DNA from: Thiothrix fructosivorans
Lineage (GTDB): Bacteria > Pseudomonadota > Gammaproteobacteria > Thiotrichales > Thiotrichaceae
Length of the DNA: 64,000 nt
Assembly (NCBI RefSeq): GCF_017349355.1
Contig: NZ_JAFMPM010000008.1
Coordinates: forward strand, 372,001-436,000
Direction of reading: 5' to 3'
Of the stretch, positions 48,844 through 58,533 are shown one piece after another. The translations under genes were made by a program, and so were the position numbers. Each line of letters starts with the position of its first letter. Position 1 is the stretch's first letter. The notes beneath the pieces are model-generated. The model saw nothing but the letters and a program-made list of their open reading frames with translations, was not told where the DNA came from and did no database searches.

Positions 48844-50040
48844 ATGATTCAACGCCACATACTTCCCATTTTATTGGCGCGTGCTGCCCAATGGCCCGTC
48901 GTGACGGTCACGGGGCCTCGGCAATCCGGCAAAACCACATTGTGTCGGGAAGCCTTTCCCAACAAGCCTTACACCAATCTGGAACGCCCCGATACCCGCG
49001 ATTTTGCCCGCACTGATCCACGTGGTTTCCTCAGCCAATTTCCCGAAGGGGCGGTGATTGATGAAATTCAGCGCGTCCCCGACTTGCTGTCATGGATTCA
49101 AGTATTGGTGGATGAAAAGAATACAGCAGGGCAATTCATCCTCACAGGCAGCCACCAGTTTGAACTCAGCCGCCACATCTCGCAGTCATTGGCGGGGCGT
49201 ACTGCTTTGCTAAAACTGTTGCCGCTGTCGATTGCCGAACTGTTACCAATTGTGGAAAAACCAACGCTGGATGATTTCTTGTACCAAGGTGGTTATCCGC
49301 GCATTCATGCCCAACAACTAGACCCCGCTGTGGCGTTGGGTGATTACTTTGAAACCTATGTGCAGCGCGATTTGCGTGAATTGGTACAATTGCGCAACCT
49401 CCATCTGTTTGAAAAATTTGTGCGCCTAGTCGCGGGGCGCGTCGGGCAATTGGTGAATATGCAAAGCCTTGCAGCGGATGTCGGCGTATCAGGCAATACC
49501 GTGCAAGAATGGCTCACCTTGTTGGAAGCCTCCTACATCGTGTTTCGCCTGCCGCCGTGGTTTAGCAATGGCAGCAAACGCCTGATCAAATCACCCAAGC
49601 TGTATTTTTACGACGTGGGGCTTGCCGCGTGGTTGATGGGGATTACCCAGCCCGCGTATTTGCCGACACACCCGCTGCGGGGCAATTTGTTTGAAAACCT
49701 CGTGGTGTTGGAAGTGCTGAAAACCCTGCATAACGCAGGCGCAAAACCCAATCTGTCTTTCTACCGTGATGCCAACCACAACGAAGCCGATTTGCTGCTG
49801 GAAACTGGCGACAAGCTGCAATTGCTGGAAATCAAGTCCGCGCAAACGGTTGCCAGCGATGCCATGCAAGCCGCCACACGGGTAAAAACCGCGTTGGGGG
49901 AACGGGTTGCCGGTATGACACTGGTATATGGCGGGGCGGAAGCGCAACGGCGTAGCGCGTTTGAGGTGCTACCGTATACGCAAGTCCGCGCATGGGTAGA
50001 TGGTTTGTCATCTTTTTCCTGCTACAGTATCTCTATGTAA
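48844..50040 (+). CDS. AAA ATPase with DUF4143 domain
   Basis: 398 residues from ATG 48844, with AGGGTG six bases before. Walker A is TGPRQSGKTTL, Walker B-like AVIDEIQRVPDL and sensor LTGSHQF follow. A winged-helix stretch and a C-terminal DUF4143 nuclease-like fold carry EADLLLETGDKLQLLEIKSA (D...ExK). Such proteins are common accessory genes of unknown role. A possible hydrolase/nuclease function is inferred from the family. Confidence 0.87.
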   Translation: MIQRHILPILLARAAQWPVVTVTGPRQSGKTTLCREAFPNKPYTNLERPDTRDFARTDPRGFLSQFPEGAVIDEIQRVPDLLSWIQVLVDEKNTAGQFILTGSHQFELSRHISQSLAGRTALLKLLPLSIAELLPIVEKPTLDDFLYQGGYPRIHAQQLDPAVALGDYFETYVQRDLRELVQLRNLHLFEKFVRLVAGRVGQLVNMQSLAADVGVSGNTVQEWLTLLEASYIVFRLPPWFSNGSKRLIKSPKLYFYDVGLAAWLMGITQPAYLPTHPLRGNLFENLVVLEVLKTLHNAGAKPNLSFYRDANHNEADLLLETGDKLQLLEIKSAQTVASDAMQAATRVKTALGERVAGMTLVYGGAEAQRRSAFEVLPYTQVRAWVDGLSSFSCYSISM

Positions 50041-50046
50041 AACCGT

Positions 50047-50754
50047 GTGAGGAGATGTGCCATTTCTGCCCCAAACCCCTACAGCACCATTAAGGTCTAC
50101 ACCCTAAGCGCGGCGGCATTGTCAGCAGCGTTAGTGGCATTATTCGCGTGGTGGTTTCAGCCGCCGTGGTGGATGCTCGGTAGTTACGCACTGGCTGCTG
50201 CCTTCATTGCCCTGACCGTTCCCCGCATGTACCGCCTATTCGGCTACAAAACCGATGACGAAGCGGCATGGCTGCACGCCCGCAACCTGCGCGAACACAG
50301 CACTTTAATACAACGGTTAGAAACTGCCCGCGAAGCGCTCGTCGAATTGAAGATTCCCCAAGGCATTCAGCAAGCCAATATGCTCAACGCCATCCTCGAC
50401 GATTATCGCTCGGTGGTGGAAACCCGTTTTGTGGGCAAAACCTTCACGCCGATCACCTACTTGAATGCAGCGCGGAGTGTGCAAGAACACGTCGTGCAAA
50501 ACCTCACTGACATGGTAGCAGTCGGGCACAGCCTAGCAGGGATCAGCCGCCAGCAAGTGCAAACCGATTTGTACCAAGAGCAACAACAACGCCTCAGCGA
50601 CCTTGCGGCAGAAAATGAACAATTCTTTACCGCCCTCACCGAAACAGCGGTAGAAGTCGCCAATATCCGTACCATTAGCCAGTTTGAGCGGTTAGACACG
50701 TTGACCCGTCTGGTCAGCCTTGCACAAACGGCGAACAACACAGGAAAACAGTAA
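50047..50754 (+). CDS. Two-helix membrane protein with helical cytoplasmic domain (XpaC-like?)
   Basis: 235 residues from GTG 50047; the start is uncertain because the only good Shine-Dalgarno (GAGGAG at 50049-50054) lies inside the first codons. Two membrane segments (YTLSAAALSAALVALFAWWF and MLGSYALAAAFIALTV) are followed by ~170 residues of helical sequence. This layout resembles XpaC-type proteins. It is 2 bp upstream of a VWA lipoprotein gene, so the two probably act together. Confidence 0.65.
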   Translation: MRRCAISAPNPYSTIKVYTLSAAALSAALVALFAWWFQPPWWMLGSYALAAAFIALTVPRMYRLFGYKTDDEAAWLHARNLREHSTLIQRLETAREALVELKIPQGIQQANMLNAILDDYRSVVETRFVGKTFTPITYLNAARSVQEHVVQNLTDMVAVGHSLAGISRQQVQTDLYQEQQQRLSDLAAENEQFFTALTETAVEVANIRTISQFERLDTLTRLVSLAQTANNTGKQ

Positions 50755-50756
50755 CC

Positions 50757-52427
50757 ATGATGACTACAAAATCCTTCGGCTATTTGTTGAGTGCCTGCCT
50801 GCTCAGTGGCTGCGGCGACATCGTTAATACGGCGGATACCAAAGCGCAAGTCGAAACGAAAATCAGCGATTTGGTGCAAAACACGATTCGCCCCACCCAA
50901 CACGAAAACCAGTACCGCGCCAATATCCAATTGACCCGCACCAATTTACTGGCAATGTTGCCGGATTTAGCGGAATACCCCCTCGCGATTGATGCGCAAG
51001 ACAGTGCCAATACGGAAGCCGCTGAGATCTTCGCCTCATCCGACAAAGCAGGCACAGGCGTGGATGGCGTGTATCTGGAGTTGGCGGAAAAATTCAACCA
51101 ACAACGCCGTACCCTCAGCAACGGTAAACAAGCGGCTATTGCCGTCCGCAAAATGGATTCGGGTTTGGGGGCGCAATTCATTATGACCGGGCAATACGTG
51201 CCGGATGGCTATTCCCCTTCCAATGCGGTGTGGGCGAATTTAGCGAATGCCAATGGGGCGAAACTTACTACCATTGCTGATGTGACCGCGCCCAGTGTGG
51301 CGGGCATTATTGTTAAAAAAGCCAAACTCGACCAAATTACTACCGATAGCAAACTCGATATTGCTAAGTTGCTCACCAATGTCAGCAACGGTTCGTTTGC
51401 GATGGGCTATACCAACCCGTATCAGTCGGCGACGGGCTTAAACTTTTTGCTGACTATCCTCGATGCGTTTGCAAAAGGTGATCAGACACAAATGCTGTCC
51501 CCCGATGTTGCCAGCGCGTTTGAAGCGTTCCAGTTGGGCATTCCATTTGTGGCACAAAACACCTTGCAAATGCGTGATGCGGCGATGGGCAGCGGTGTGC
51601 TAGATGGCTTTGTCAGTAGTGACCAAACGTGGTCAGGTATGACGGGAATGGAAGAATACCAGTTCGTACCATTTGGTGCTCGCCAAGACAATCCGTTGTA
51701 TGCCACTAGCGCCGCTGACCCCAGCGAACAGGAAGTGTTGAAGTTGTTTGCGCACTTTATTGATACGCAAAAGCCTATTCTGGAAAAATACCATTTTGGT
51801 AAAGACTTGACGTATAAAAGTGCTTATCAGATACCTGATGGTGGTGTGATTGCCCAAGCGCAGAAGCTCTGGAAACAGAAAAAATCTGGCGGCAAACCCA
51901 TCGCTGCGGTATTCGTTACCGACATTTCTGGTTCGATGGAAGGTGAGCGTATTAAAAACCTGAAAAAAGCCCTAATCGAATCGTCCGACTTGATCAGTGC
52001 CAATAATGCTATCGGGCTGGTATCGTATAGCGACATGGTAAACGTGGATTTGCCGATTAATCCCTTCAACGTGCAGCAAAAATCGCTGTTTAATGGTGCG
52101 GTGGAACAGCTTTCTGTGGGGGGCAAAACCGCGACCTACAGTGCGACACTGGTGGCAGCTAATTTGCTCAACGAATTCAAAAAGACCCACCCTGATTACA
52201 AAACGGTGATTTTCGTGCTGTCGGATGGCGAAACCAATATGGGCATTGATTTTCAGCAAACCAAAGCCTTGCTGGAAGTGCAGGGTACGCCGATTCACAC
52301 CATTGCTTACGAACTCAGTTCAGCAGAACTCAAGGAAATGGCAAGTTTGGCGGAAGGGGCGTACACCGAATCCAGCACCGGTTCGGCATCGTTCCGCATC
52401 GGCAACTTGCTGAACTCGGAAATGTAA
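50757..52427 (+). CDS. Lipoprotein with von Willebrand factor A domain
   Basis: 556 residues. A lipoprotein signal (LLSACLLSGC) is followed by ~370 residues of unrecognised periplasmic-type sequence resembling a substrate-binding fold. A C-terminal VWA domain (~380-550) has MIDAS residues FVTDISGSMEGERI, later GKTATYSATL and FVLSDGETNMGI. VWA domains mediate metal-dependent protein contacts. It is part of a three-gene unit with the genes on either side. Confidence 0.82.
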   Translation: MMTTKSFGYLLSACLLSGCGDIVNTADTKAQVETKISDLVQNTIRPTQHENQYRANIQLTRTNLLAMLPDLAEYPLAIDAQDSANTEAAEIFASSDKAGTGVDGVYLELAEKFNQQRRTLSNGKQAAIAVRKMDSGLGAQFIMTGQYVPDGYSPSNAVWANLANANGAKLTTIADVTAPSVAGIIVKKAKLDQITTDSKLDIAKLLTNVSNGSFAMGYTNPYQSATGLNFLLTILDAFAKGDQTQMLSPDVASAFEAFQLGIPFVAQNTLQMRDAAMGSGVLDGFVSSDQTWSGMTGMEEYQFVPFGARQDNPLYATSAADPSEQEVLKLFAHFIDTQKPILEKYHFGKDLTYKSAYQIPDGGVIAQAQKLWKQKKSGGKPIAAVFVTDISGSMEGERIKNLKKALIESSDLISANNAIGLVSYSDMVNVDLPINPFNVQQKSLFNGAVEQLSVGGKTATYSATLVAANLLNEFKKTHPDYKTVIFVLSDGETNMGIDFQQTKALLEVQGTPIHTIAYELSSAELKEMASLAEGAYTESSTGSASFRIGNLLNSEM

Positions 52428-52448
52428 GCACGACAGAGGAGGTATTGC

Positions 52449-52838
52449 GTGAAACTGTTAAAAGTCTTTGGTCTGTTTCTCGTGCTGCACGTTGCGGCAT
52501 GGGCAGGCGCACATACGTACTTGAGCCAGCATCAGCCGGATGTCTTGATCGTGGTCGATACGTCGTATGCGTTGAAACCACAATTTGCGGCGATGGAACG
52601 CTGGATTGCGCAGCGTGAAGCAACGACGCGTTACCAGCGCATCTTGGTGGGGACGGATAAAGCCTTGCTGGGTGAACTAGCCACCCTCAAATCCAAAGAG
52701 GCGATTTTCCGCACTGCGTTTGGGCGCATGAGTGCGGAAAATTTGCAACGTTACGAGGCGACCATCGCCCGTGAGAAAATCCTACTGTCGGATGGTAGTA
52801 TTAAACCAGCAGGTTGGACGGTGGTCGCGTTTCCTTAG
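52449..52838 (+). CDS. Hypothetical exported or membrane-anchored protein
   Basis: 129 residues with an N-terminal hydrophobic helix (LKVFGLFLVLHVAAWAGA). The segment PDVLIVVDTSYALKPQFAAM looks like the first strand of a VWA-type fold with a partial MIDAS motif (DTSYA). It starts 21 bp after the VWA gene and overlaps the convergent transporter gene by 38 bp. No family is recognised. Confidence 0.6.
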   Translation: MKLLKVFGLFLVLHVAAWAGAHTYLSQHQPDVLIVVDTSYALKPQFAAMERWIAQREATTRYQRILVGTDKALLGELATLKSKEAIFRTAFGRMSAENLQRYEATIAREKILLSDGSIKPAGWTVVAFP

Positions 52839-53733
52839 TCGCGGATGGCGTATCGTTTTGCTGCATCTTGCCGGAAAATAGGCTGGAAGCGAGGATCATG
52901 CCCGCGCCTAGCCATTCCTGCCAATCCATGCGTTCTTGGGTGAGCCAATACGCGGCGATGGCTGCCACCACCAATTCAAACAGGAAAATGACGTTGGATT
53001 GGCTGGCGGGAACGTGGGTGACACCAAATTGCACCGCATACGTCACGCTGCCAATCGCGACAGACAAGCCCAGTAACAACCAAACAGCCTCTCCCGTAAA
53101 CACCACTAAGCCGCCCTGAAATGGCGCGAACACTAAGCCGACCGCCGTTAGCGTGGTGACACCTAGCCAGACGGCTAAGGTTTTCGCGCCATTACTCATG
53201 TCTGTGCCTAAATAACGCCCCGCCACAATGCTGAGTGCAAAGGTTACGCCTGCCGATAAACCGAACCATTCCGCCCGATTCGCAGGCAACGGTAGCTTGC
53301 CATCCGGTTGCCATAGCATCACCAATGCACCGCCCAGCGAGAGCGCAATCACTGCCCAGCCAAGGCGATTCAGGCGTTCCCCCAGCAAGAACCACGCGAA
53401 CAACACCGTCCACAATGGTGACAGGTAAAACAGCAGCAAGACCCGCATGACTTCGCCTTCCAACGCGCCGAGCACGTAGCCAACATTGCTCCAGCCGGAG
53501 GTTATCCCCAAAATCAGTAGCCATAACCAATGCGCCCGCGCTTGCCACAAATCTTTGACATACCACCAACCGACCACGAGCGCGGGCAATAGGTAGGCAA
53601 TGCACGTTGCCGTTAATCCGTCCACCCCCATGCTTTCTAACACGCGAAACGGATACCAAAACAAGCCCCACAGCGTCGAGGAATAAAACAGTGTGAGCAG
53701 CGCGAGCGTATGGTGTAAACGGGGTGATAGCAT
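52801..53733 (-). CDS. EamA/DMT family transporter
   Basis: 310 residues with about ten membrane helices arranged as two EamA repeats (first around LTLFYSSTLWGLFWYPF, second around GLSAGVTFALSIVAGRYL). DMT exporters move amino acids, nucleotides or other small metabolites. The substrate is unknown. Confidence 0.87.
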   Translation of the reverse strand: MLSPRLHHTLALLTLFYSSTLWGLFWYPFRVLESMGVDGLTATCIAYLLPALVVGWWYVKDLWQARAHWLWLLILGITSGWSNVGYVLGALEGEVMRVLLLFYLSPLWTVLFAWFLLGERLNRLGWAVIALSLGGALVMLWQPDGKLPLPANRAEWFGLSAGVTFALSIVAGRYLGTDMSNGAKTLAVWLGVTTLTAVGLVFAPFQGGLVVFTGEAVWLLLGLSVAIGSVTYAVQFGVTHVPASQSNVIFLFELVVAAIAAYWLTQERMDWQEWLGAGMILASSLFSGKMQQNDTPSATKETRPPSNLLV

Positions 53734-53859
53734 GAAACGTTTCCGGTGAATCGACAGACTATCCAGTTTACTGGAAAGCGGTGGCAGGTTTGACGTTATA
53801 ATTGTTTTTGTGGCAAGCCACCCTCGAATTCATGAAAAACCCACCGGAAACCCTACGCT

Positions 53860-54474
53860 ATGATGTTGTCCGCTGTCGTGCTGTTTGCGCAACTGCTGCA
53901 AGCTGAACCTGTGAGTACCGCGCCGCGTCCGCAATGGTGGGCGCAACCAGCGGCGGTGGTGGGCGTGCCCAATTTGCACAAGGTTAGCCACCACCTTTAC
54001 CGTTCCGCCCAGCCCACGCCAGCGGGGTTTCAGGCATTGGATGCGCTAGGGGTGGAACAAGTGTTAAACCTGCGCCAATACCACAGCGACGCGGATGAAG
54101 CACGGGGTACGCCGCTGGCTTTACACCACATTCGCATCAATGCAGCGGATTTCGGGGAGCGTGAAATCCGTGATGCTTTGCAAGTGATTGCGGCGGCGCG
54201 TGAGCCAGTGCTGGTGCATTGTTTGCACGGTGCCGACCGCACGGGAACAGTGGTGGCGGTGTATCGGATGGTGTGCCAAGGCTGGAGCAAACCACAGGCG
54301 TTGGCTGAATTGATCGACGGCGGCTATGGTTATCATCGCCTGTTCGAGAATATCCCCGCGTTTTTGGAAACGTTGGATGTGGAAAAATTACGCGGGCAGG
54401 TGAGTGGCGTCGGCTGCCCTAAGGCTGAATATACACCAACGTATCCACACCCACCTGATCGAATAGCTCGATAA
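53860..54474 (+). CDS. Dual-specificity/tyrosine phosphatase-like protein, exported
   Basis: 204 residues. An N-terminal hydrophobic stretch (MLSAVVLFAQLLQAEPVS) looks like a signal. The Cys-based phosphatase loop is HCLHGADRTG (HCx5R), with the general acid region around NAADFGEREI. Bacterial relatives act on proteins or phosphoinositides. Its last 56 bp overlap the convergent L,D-transpeptidase gene. Confidence 0.82.
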   Translation: MMLSAVVLFAQLLQAEPVSTAPRPQWWAQPAAVVGVPNLHKVSHHLYRSAQPTPAGFQALDALGVEQVLNLRQYHSDADEARGTPLALHHIRINAADFGEREIRDALQVIAAAREPVLVHCLHGADRTGTVVAVYRMVCQGWSKPQALAELIDGGYGYHRLFENIPAFLETLDVEKLRGQVSGVGCPKAEYTPTYPHPPDRIAR

Positions 54475-55021
54475 TTTCGTCATTATTCATGCGGATGCAG
54501 CCGTGTGAGGCAGGCTTGCCTAAATTGCCTTCTTTATTCGTGCCGTGGAAATAAATGGCGCGATTAAACGTATCCACGTTGCCACCTTTATTTTTACCGC
54601 GCTCCAGACCATCCAAACGCAAGATGCGCGAGAGTACCAAGGCTTTGGTTTGGTACTGCGGTTTGGTGTAGATTTTAGCAACCGTGCCGGTTTGTTTTAA
54701 ATGTTCGAAAATCATGCCGCGCTTGGCATTCCTACCGATTTTGGTGGCAATGCGGTGTGCACCTGCGGGTGTTTGGTTGCTTTCGGCGACTGCGCCCAAG
54801 CCTTTGGCAGCGGTGGAAATGGTGTAGCTGCGGATCAGTTTACCGTCGTAATACCAATACATTTGCTGCTCGCTGTTATCCACCAAAAACACGCCGTTGG
54901 CGTAATAGTCGGGGTATTGCGCCTGTAATTTCGCCAATGTAGCAGTGTGGTCTTGCGCCCACGCAGTTGGGGTTAGCAGTAATAGTGCCGAAGATAACAG
55001 CAGTCGGGTTAAGGTTTTCAT
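54419..55021 (-). CDS. L,D-transpeptidase (YkuD family)
   Basis: 200 residues with a signal peptide ending at WAQ (residue ~22). The catalytic core shows IYFHGTNKEG and SHGCIRMNNDEI with the nucleophilic Cys. It makes 3-3 peptidoglycan crosslinks or attaches lipoproteins in the periplasm. Its start overlaps the Sir2 gene end by 4 bp. Confidence 0.92.
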   Translation of the reverse strand: MKTLTRLLLSSALLLLTPTAWAQDHTATLAKLQAQYPDYYANGVFLVDNSEQQMYWYYDGKLIRSYTISTAAKGLGAVAESNQTPAGAHRIATKIGRNAKRGMIFEHLKQTGTVAKIYTKPQYQTKALVLSRILRLDGLERGKNKGGNVDTFNRAIYFHGTNKEGNLGKPASHGCIRMNNDEIIELFDQVGVDTLVYIQP

Positions 55022-55725
55022 GACAGTAATTTCTCCACAAAGGCGGGGACGATTTGGCTGGCTAAGCCGTTGATGGATCGGTGGAATATCTCGCTGTTGT
55101 TGCTGGGGTCGAGGTTTAGTTCCACGGTGTGTGCGCCGTTGTCGCGGGCGACTTCGACAAAGCCAGCGGCGGGGTAGACGTTGCCGGATGTGCCGATGGA
55201 GATGAATAAATCACAGTCGAGCAGGGCGGCTTCAATATCGCGCATGTATAAAGGCATTTCACCGAACCAAACGATATGGGGGCGCATTCCGCCGGTTTTG
55301 CCGCAGCTTTTGCAGGGCGTATGTGCGCCGATGTCTTCCTCACAACTATAACCCATGCCGCAATGGTTGCAGCGGATTTTGTTCAATTCGCCGTGCATGT
55401 GCAGCAAGTTGTCGCTGCCTGCGCGGTCGTGCAGGTCATCGACGTTTTGCGTGACGAGCAGCACTGAGCCGGAATGTTCGCGTTCTAGCCGTGCGAGGGC
55501 GTGGTGGGCGGCGTTGGGTTGTACGGTGGGGTCGAGCAATTGTCGCCGCCGTGTGTTGTAGAATTCGTGTACCAGCGCGGGGTTTTTGGCGAAACCTTGC
55601 GGGGTGGCGACTTCTTCGATGCGGTGGTTGTGCCACAAGCCGTCACTAGCGCGGAAGGTTTGGATACCGGATTCGGCGGAAATGCCCGCGCCGGTGAGGA
55701 TGACGATGTTGGGGTAGTGGGTCAT
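55018..55725 (-). CDS. cobB: Sir2-type NAD-dependent protein deacylase
   Basis: 235 residues. It has GAGISAESGIQTFR, TQNVDDLHDRAG with the catalytic H in LHMHG, four zinc cysteines (CNHCGMGYSC and CKSC), and SIGTSGNVYPAAGF. These are the features of CobB-class sirtuins that remove acetyl or succinyl groups from lysine. It overlaps the next and previous genes by 4 bp. Confidence 0.95.
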   Translation of the reverse strand: MTHYPNIVILTGAGISAESGIQTFRASDGLWHNHRIEEVATPQGFAKNPALVHEFYNTRRRQLLDPTVQPNAAHHALARLEREHSGSVLLVTQNVDDLHDRAGSDNLLHMHGELNKIRCNHCGMGYSCEEDIGAHTPCKSCGKTGGMRPHIVWFGEMPLYMRDIEAALLDCDLFISIGTSGNVYPAAGFVEVARDNGAHTVELNLDPSNNSEIFHRSINGLASQIVPAFVEKLLS

Positions 55726-56003
55726 GGGGTGTACTCCGCATTCTTCAATGGATGTGCATGGGTTTCGGCGATGGCTATTTGCATAATGTCATCTTCTTGT
55801 TGCGCTGTCGTACCCGCTGATTCCTTGATCATATTGTCAAAGAAAGCATCGCGCCCAGCGGTGGTTGCCAGTGTTGGGTAGGCGGTTTGTAGTTGTGCCA
55901 TTTTTCCTACGAAATCCTTCAATGCATCAGCAGGCAAGTTCAGTTTCGCGGCATTTTCGCGGCGAATTTTGTTGATGTCTTCAACAATGGGGTTTTGGAT
56001 CAT
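55722..56003 (-). CDS. Small helical protein, antitoxin-like
   Basis: 93 residues from ATG 56003 (AGGAGGT upstream, minus strand). It opens MIQNPIVEDINKIRRENAAK, similar in type to the small gene at 42890, and continues as charged helix. Its 3' end overlaps the Sir2 start. The function is unknown; an unpaired antitoxin or chaperone-like role is possible. Confidence 0.6.
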   Translation of the reverse strand: MIQNPIVEDINKIRRENAAKLNLPADALKDFVGKMAQLQTAYPTLATTAGRDAFFDNMIKESAGTTAQQEDDIMQIAIAETHAHPLKNAEYTP

Positions 56004-56204
56004 GCTGTACCTCCTAATTCTTCGGGTGAACAAGGCATATCTTAACATTTTATTGCATCACTCCGAATTTACCCCTCACCCTCCCCCCATAAACAGCACC
56101 CGATCCAGCAAGGTTTGCGCCCGTGACACCATGTTTTGACGGCTGAAACGCCCGTTTTCGCGTTTCATGCCATTGATCAGATCGACAATTTGCCAGCCCA
56201 AGGT

Positions 56205-56760
56205 CAAGTTTGCGGTTAAATTCCTGCTTCAACGGGGCTGGTTTCGTCTTTGGCTTGTGTCCAAGACCAGCGCCGTCCCCTCGACAGGCAGACACCGTGG
56301 AACTCACGGCGTAATTGGCTAAGTTAATAGCCGCATTCACTTCTCGGTCGTGTTCTGTGCCGCAATACGGGCAAGTCCACTTCCGCACGGATAAGGGTAA
56401 TTTGTCTAACTTATGACCACAAGCGGGATGGGAACACGTCTTGCTGGAGGCAAAAAAACGGTCTGCCACCACCACTACACTGCCCCGCATGTCCGCCTTG
56501 TATTCCAGTTGCCGCCGGAACTCGAAAAAGCCCATGTCACTGATGGAACAGGATAAATGGCGGTTTTTCACCATGTCCGCTACATTCAAGTCTTCGATGC
56601 CGATCAGTGAAAAACGGCGCGTTAAATCGGTGGTGAGTGGGTGTAAACAATCTTTGCGAATGTTGGCTATCCGTGCATGAAGTTTTGCCAATTTCGCCTT
56701 GCGCGACAGGCTGTGCGAGAGCCGTTGTAGGCGCGAAAGTAAGGCTTTATGCGGCTTTGC
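56205..56760 (-). pseudogene. TnpB (IS200/IS605 family) remnant
   Basis: The frame contains the C-terminal half of a TnpB protein: LARLHARIANIRKD-type helix, GIEDLNVADM (RuvC catalytic Glu), zinc ribbon KTCSHPACGHKLDKLPLSVR with CPYCGTEHDREVNAAINLA (catalytic Asp in HDRE). The N-terminal WED/REC part and the first RuvC Asp are missing, and the 5' side runs into the start of the plus-strand AAA gene at 56815. The 3' frame reads on past the usual end to 56050. It is not functional as a nuclease. Confidence 0.8.
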
Positions 56761-56814
56761 CCCTGTTATCACCTCATGCCGAAGAACACCCAGCTTCTGT
56801 GCTACAATCTGGGC

Positions 56815-58533
56815 ATGAAAACGAAACTTCCCTACGGTCTGAGCAACTTCAAAGATGTCATCCTCGGTGGCTACACCTACGTGGATAAAACCACGTATAT
56901 TACCCAGTTTGAAGACAGCGGCAAATATAATATTCTGCTGCGCCCACGCCGTTTTGGAAAAAGTCTGCTGCTCTCGGCGATGGAATATTACTACGATAGC
57001 CATTACGCCGCAGACTTCGACAGCCTTTTCAGCAATCTCTACATTGGCAAATATCCCACGCCGATGAAAAGTGGCTACAGCGTACTGTTCATGGAATTCA
57101 GCGGCATTTCCACTGCAAGCTATGCCGATGTTTACCGTGCCTTCAATACCAAGGTTGAACTGGCACTGCAACGCTTTTTAGAGCGTTATGATTATCCTGC
57201 CAACGACTCAGCGAGTATTGCCGCGTACAGTTCGCCGCATGAAAAAATGGAAGCCTTTTTCAAGATTGCCGAAGGGCAAAAAATCCTCTTCTTGATCGAC
57301 GAATACGACCATTTTGCCAACAGCATCCTTGCCGATGATTTGCAGCAATTTCAAGATATTGTGGGCAAAGGCGGATTTGTGCGTAGCTTCTATGAGACGA
57401 TCAAAACCGCCACTCAGCGCGGTATTGTTGATCGGCTATTCATTACGGGTGTTACCCCGATCATGCTTGATAGCATGACCAGTGGCTTTAATATTGGTGA
57501 AAATGTTTCCCTGAGGGAAGAATTTAATGAGGCAATGGGTTTTACCCGTGCCGAAGTAATCCACCTGTTGCAACCTTTGGTGGAAAGCTGTGGCTTAGAC
57601 TGTGATCAATTAATGGTAGATATCACCGATTGGTACAACGGCTATCGCTTCCACATTAATGCGGCTGAAACCGTCTACAACGCCAATATGGTGCTGTATT
57701 TCATCAAAAACTTTGACTACAAACGCTGCGCCTACCCACGCAAAATGCTGGATGCCAATATCGCTTCCGATTACGGTAAATTGCTGGGATTATTCAGTAT
57801 CGGTAATCGTGATGAGAATTTCGCGGTGCTGGATGAGTTGCTCACCACGGGGCAGGTGGTGGCGCAACAAGCGGAAAAATTTGATTTCGACAAGGGTTTT
57901 GAGCGCGATGATTTCATTAGCCTGCTGGCGTACATGGGCTTCGCCTCGCTGCACGGCGAAACCTTGTCGGGCGAGGTGTTTGTCATTCCCAACCATGTGA
58001 TGCGCGAATTGTATTTCCAATACTTTAAAGTGGAATTGGAACGCCGCAACCAGATTTCTATTCCCGACCGTGCGGTATTGCAAGCGGTGGAGGTGTTGGC
58101 GTTGCGCAATGACATCCAACCGCTGATCGCTGAATTGACGCGGGTATTGCAATTGCTATCTAACCGCGATTCCATGTGGCTGGATGAAGAACACATTAAG
58201 ACGATTTTGCTGGCATTGCTGTATCAATCGTCGGCGTATTTCATTCAGAGCGAGCGGGAAATGAACCGTCGTTATCCTGACATTTTGCTGCTGGAACGCA
58301 GCCCCTTTAAGGTCAATTACCAGCATTTGATCGAGTTGAAATACAGCAAAAAAGGCGATAAGGACAAAGGTTGGGAAGCCAAGCGACTGGAGGGCATTGA
58401 GCAAGTGCAGGGATACTTGCAACTGCCCGCCATTGCCGCACTCCCCAAACTCAGCGCGTGGGTGGTGTTGACGGATGGGGAGCGCGTGGCGGTGGAGCGT
58501 ATTACTGACTCACAGCCCGCCGGACATCACTAG
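56815..58533 (+). CDS. AAA-ATPase-like/PD-(D/E)XK nuclease protein (DUF1703 type)
   Basis: 572 residues from ATG 56815, preceded by a TACAAT -10-like box at 56803. The N-terminal AAA-ATPase-like region has VDKTTYITQFE and LRPRRFGKSLLLS as the P-loop-like segment, and LFLIDEYDHFAN as Walker B. The C-terminal domain has LLLERSPFKVNYQHLIELKY with the ExK nuclease motif. The family is common and scattered in genomes. It is of uncertain role, often linked to mobile DNA. It overlaps the convergent lipoprotein gene by 24 bp. Confidence 0.88.
   Translation: MKTKLPYGLSNFKDVILGGYTYVDKTTYITQFEDSGKYNILLRPRRFGKSLLLSAMEYYYDSHYAADFDSLFSNLYIGKYPTPMKSGYSVLFMEFSGISTASYADVYRAFNTKVELALQRFLERYDYPANDSASIAAYSSPHEKMEAFFKIAEGQKILFLIDEYDHFANSILADDLQQFQDIVGKGGFVRSFYETIKTATQRGIVDRLFITGVTPIMLDSMTSGFNIGENVSLREEFNEAMGFTRAEVIHLLQPLVESCGLDCDQLMVDITDWYNGYRFHINAAETVYNANMVLYFIKNFDYKRCAYPRKMLDANIASDYGKLLGLFSIGNRDENFAVLDELLTTGQVVAQQAEKFDFDKGFERDDFISLLAYMGFASLHGETLSGEVFVIPNHVMRELYFQYFKVELERRNQISIPDRAVLQAVEVLALRNDIQPLIAELTRVLQLLSNRDSMWLDEEHIKTILLALLYQSSAYFIQSEREMNRRYPDILLLERSPFKVNYQHLIELKYSKKGDKDKGWEAKRLEGIEQVQGYLQLPAIAALPKLSAWVVLTDGERVAVERITDSQPAGHH

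Noticed and set aside
56760-57171. Upstream extension of the TnpB frame to an ATG at 57171
   Set aside because: The extension is antisense to the AAA-ATPase gene and shows no TnpB similarity; only the part below about 56760 matches TnpB.
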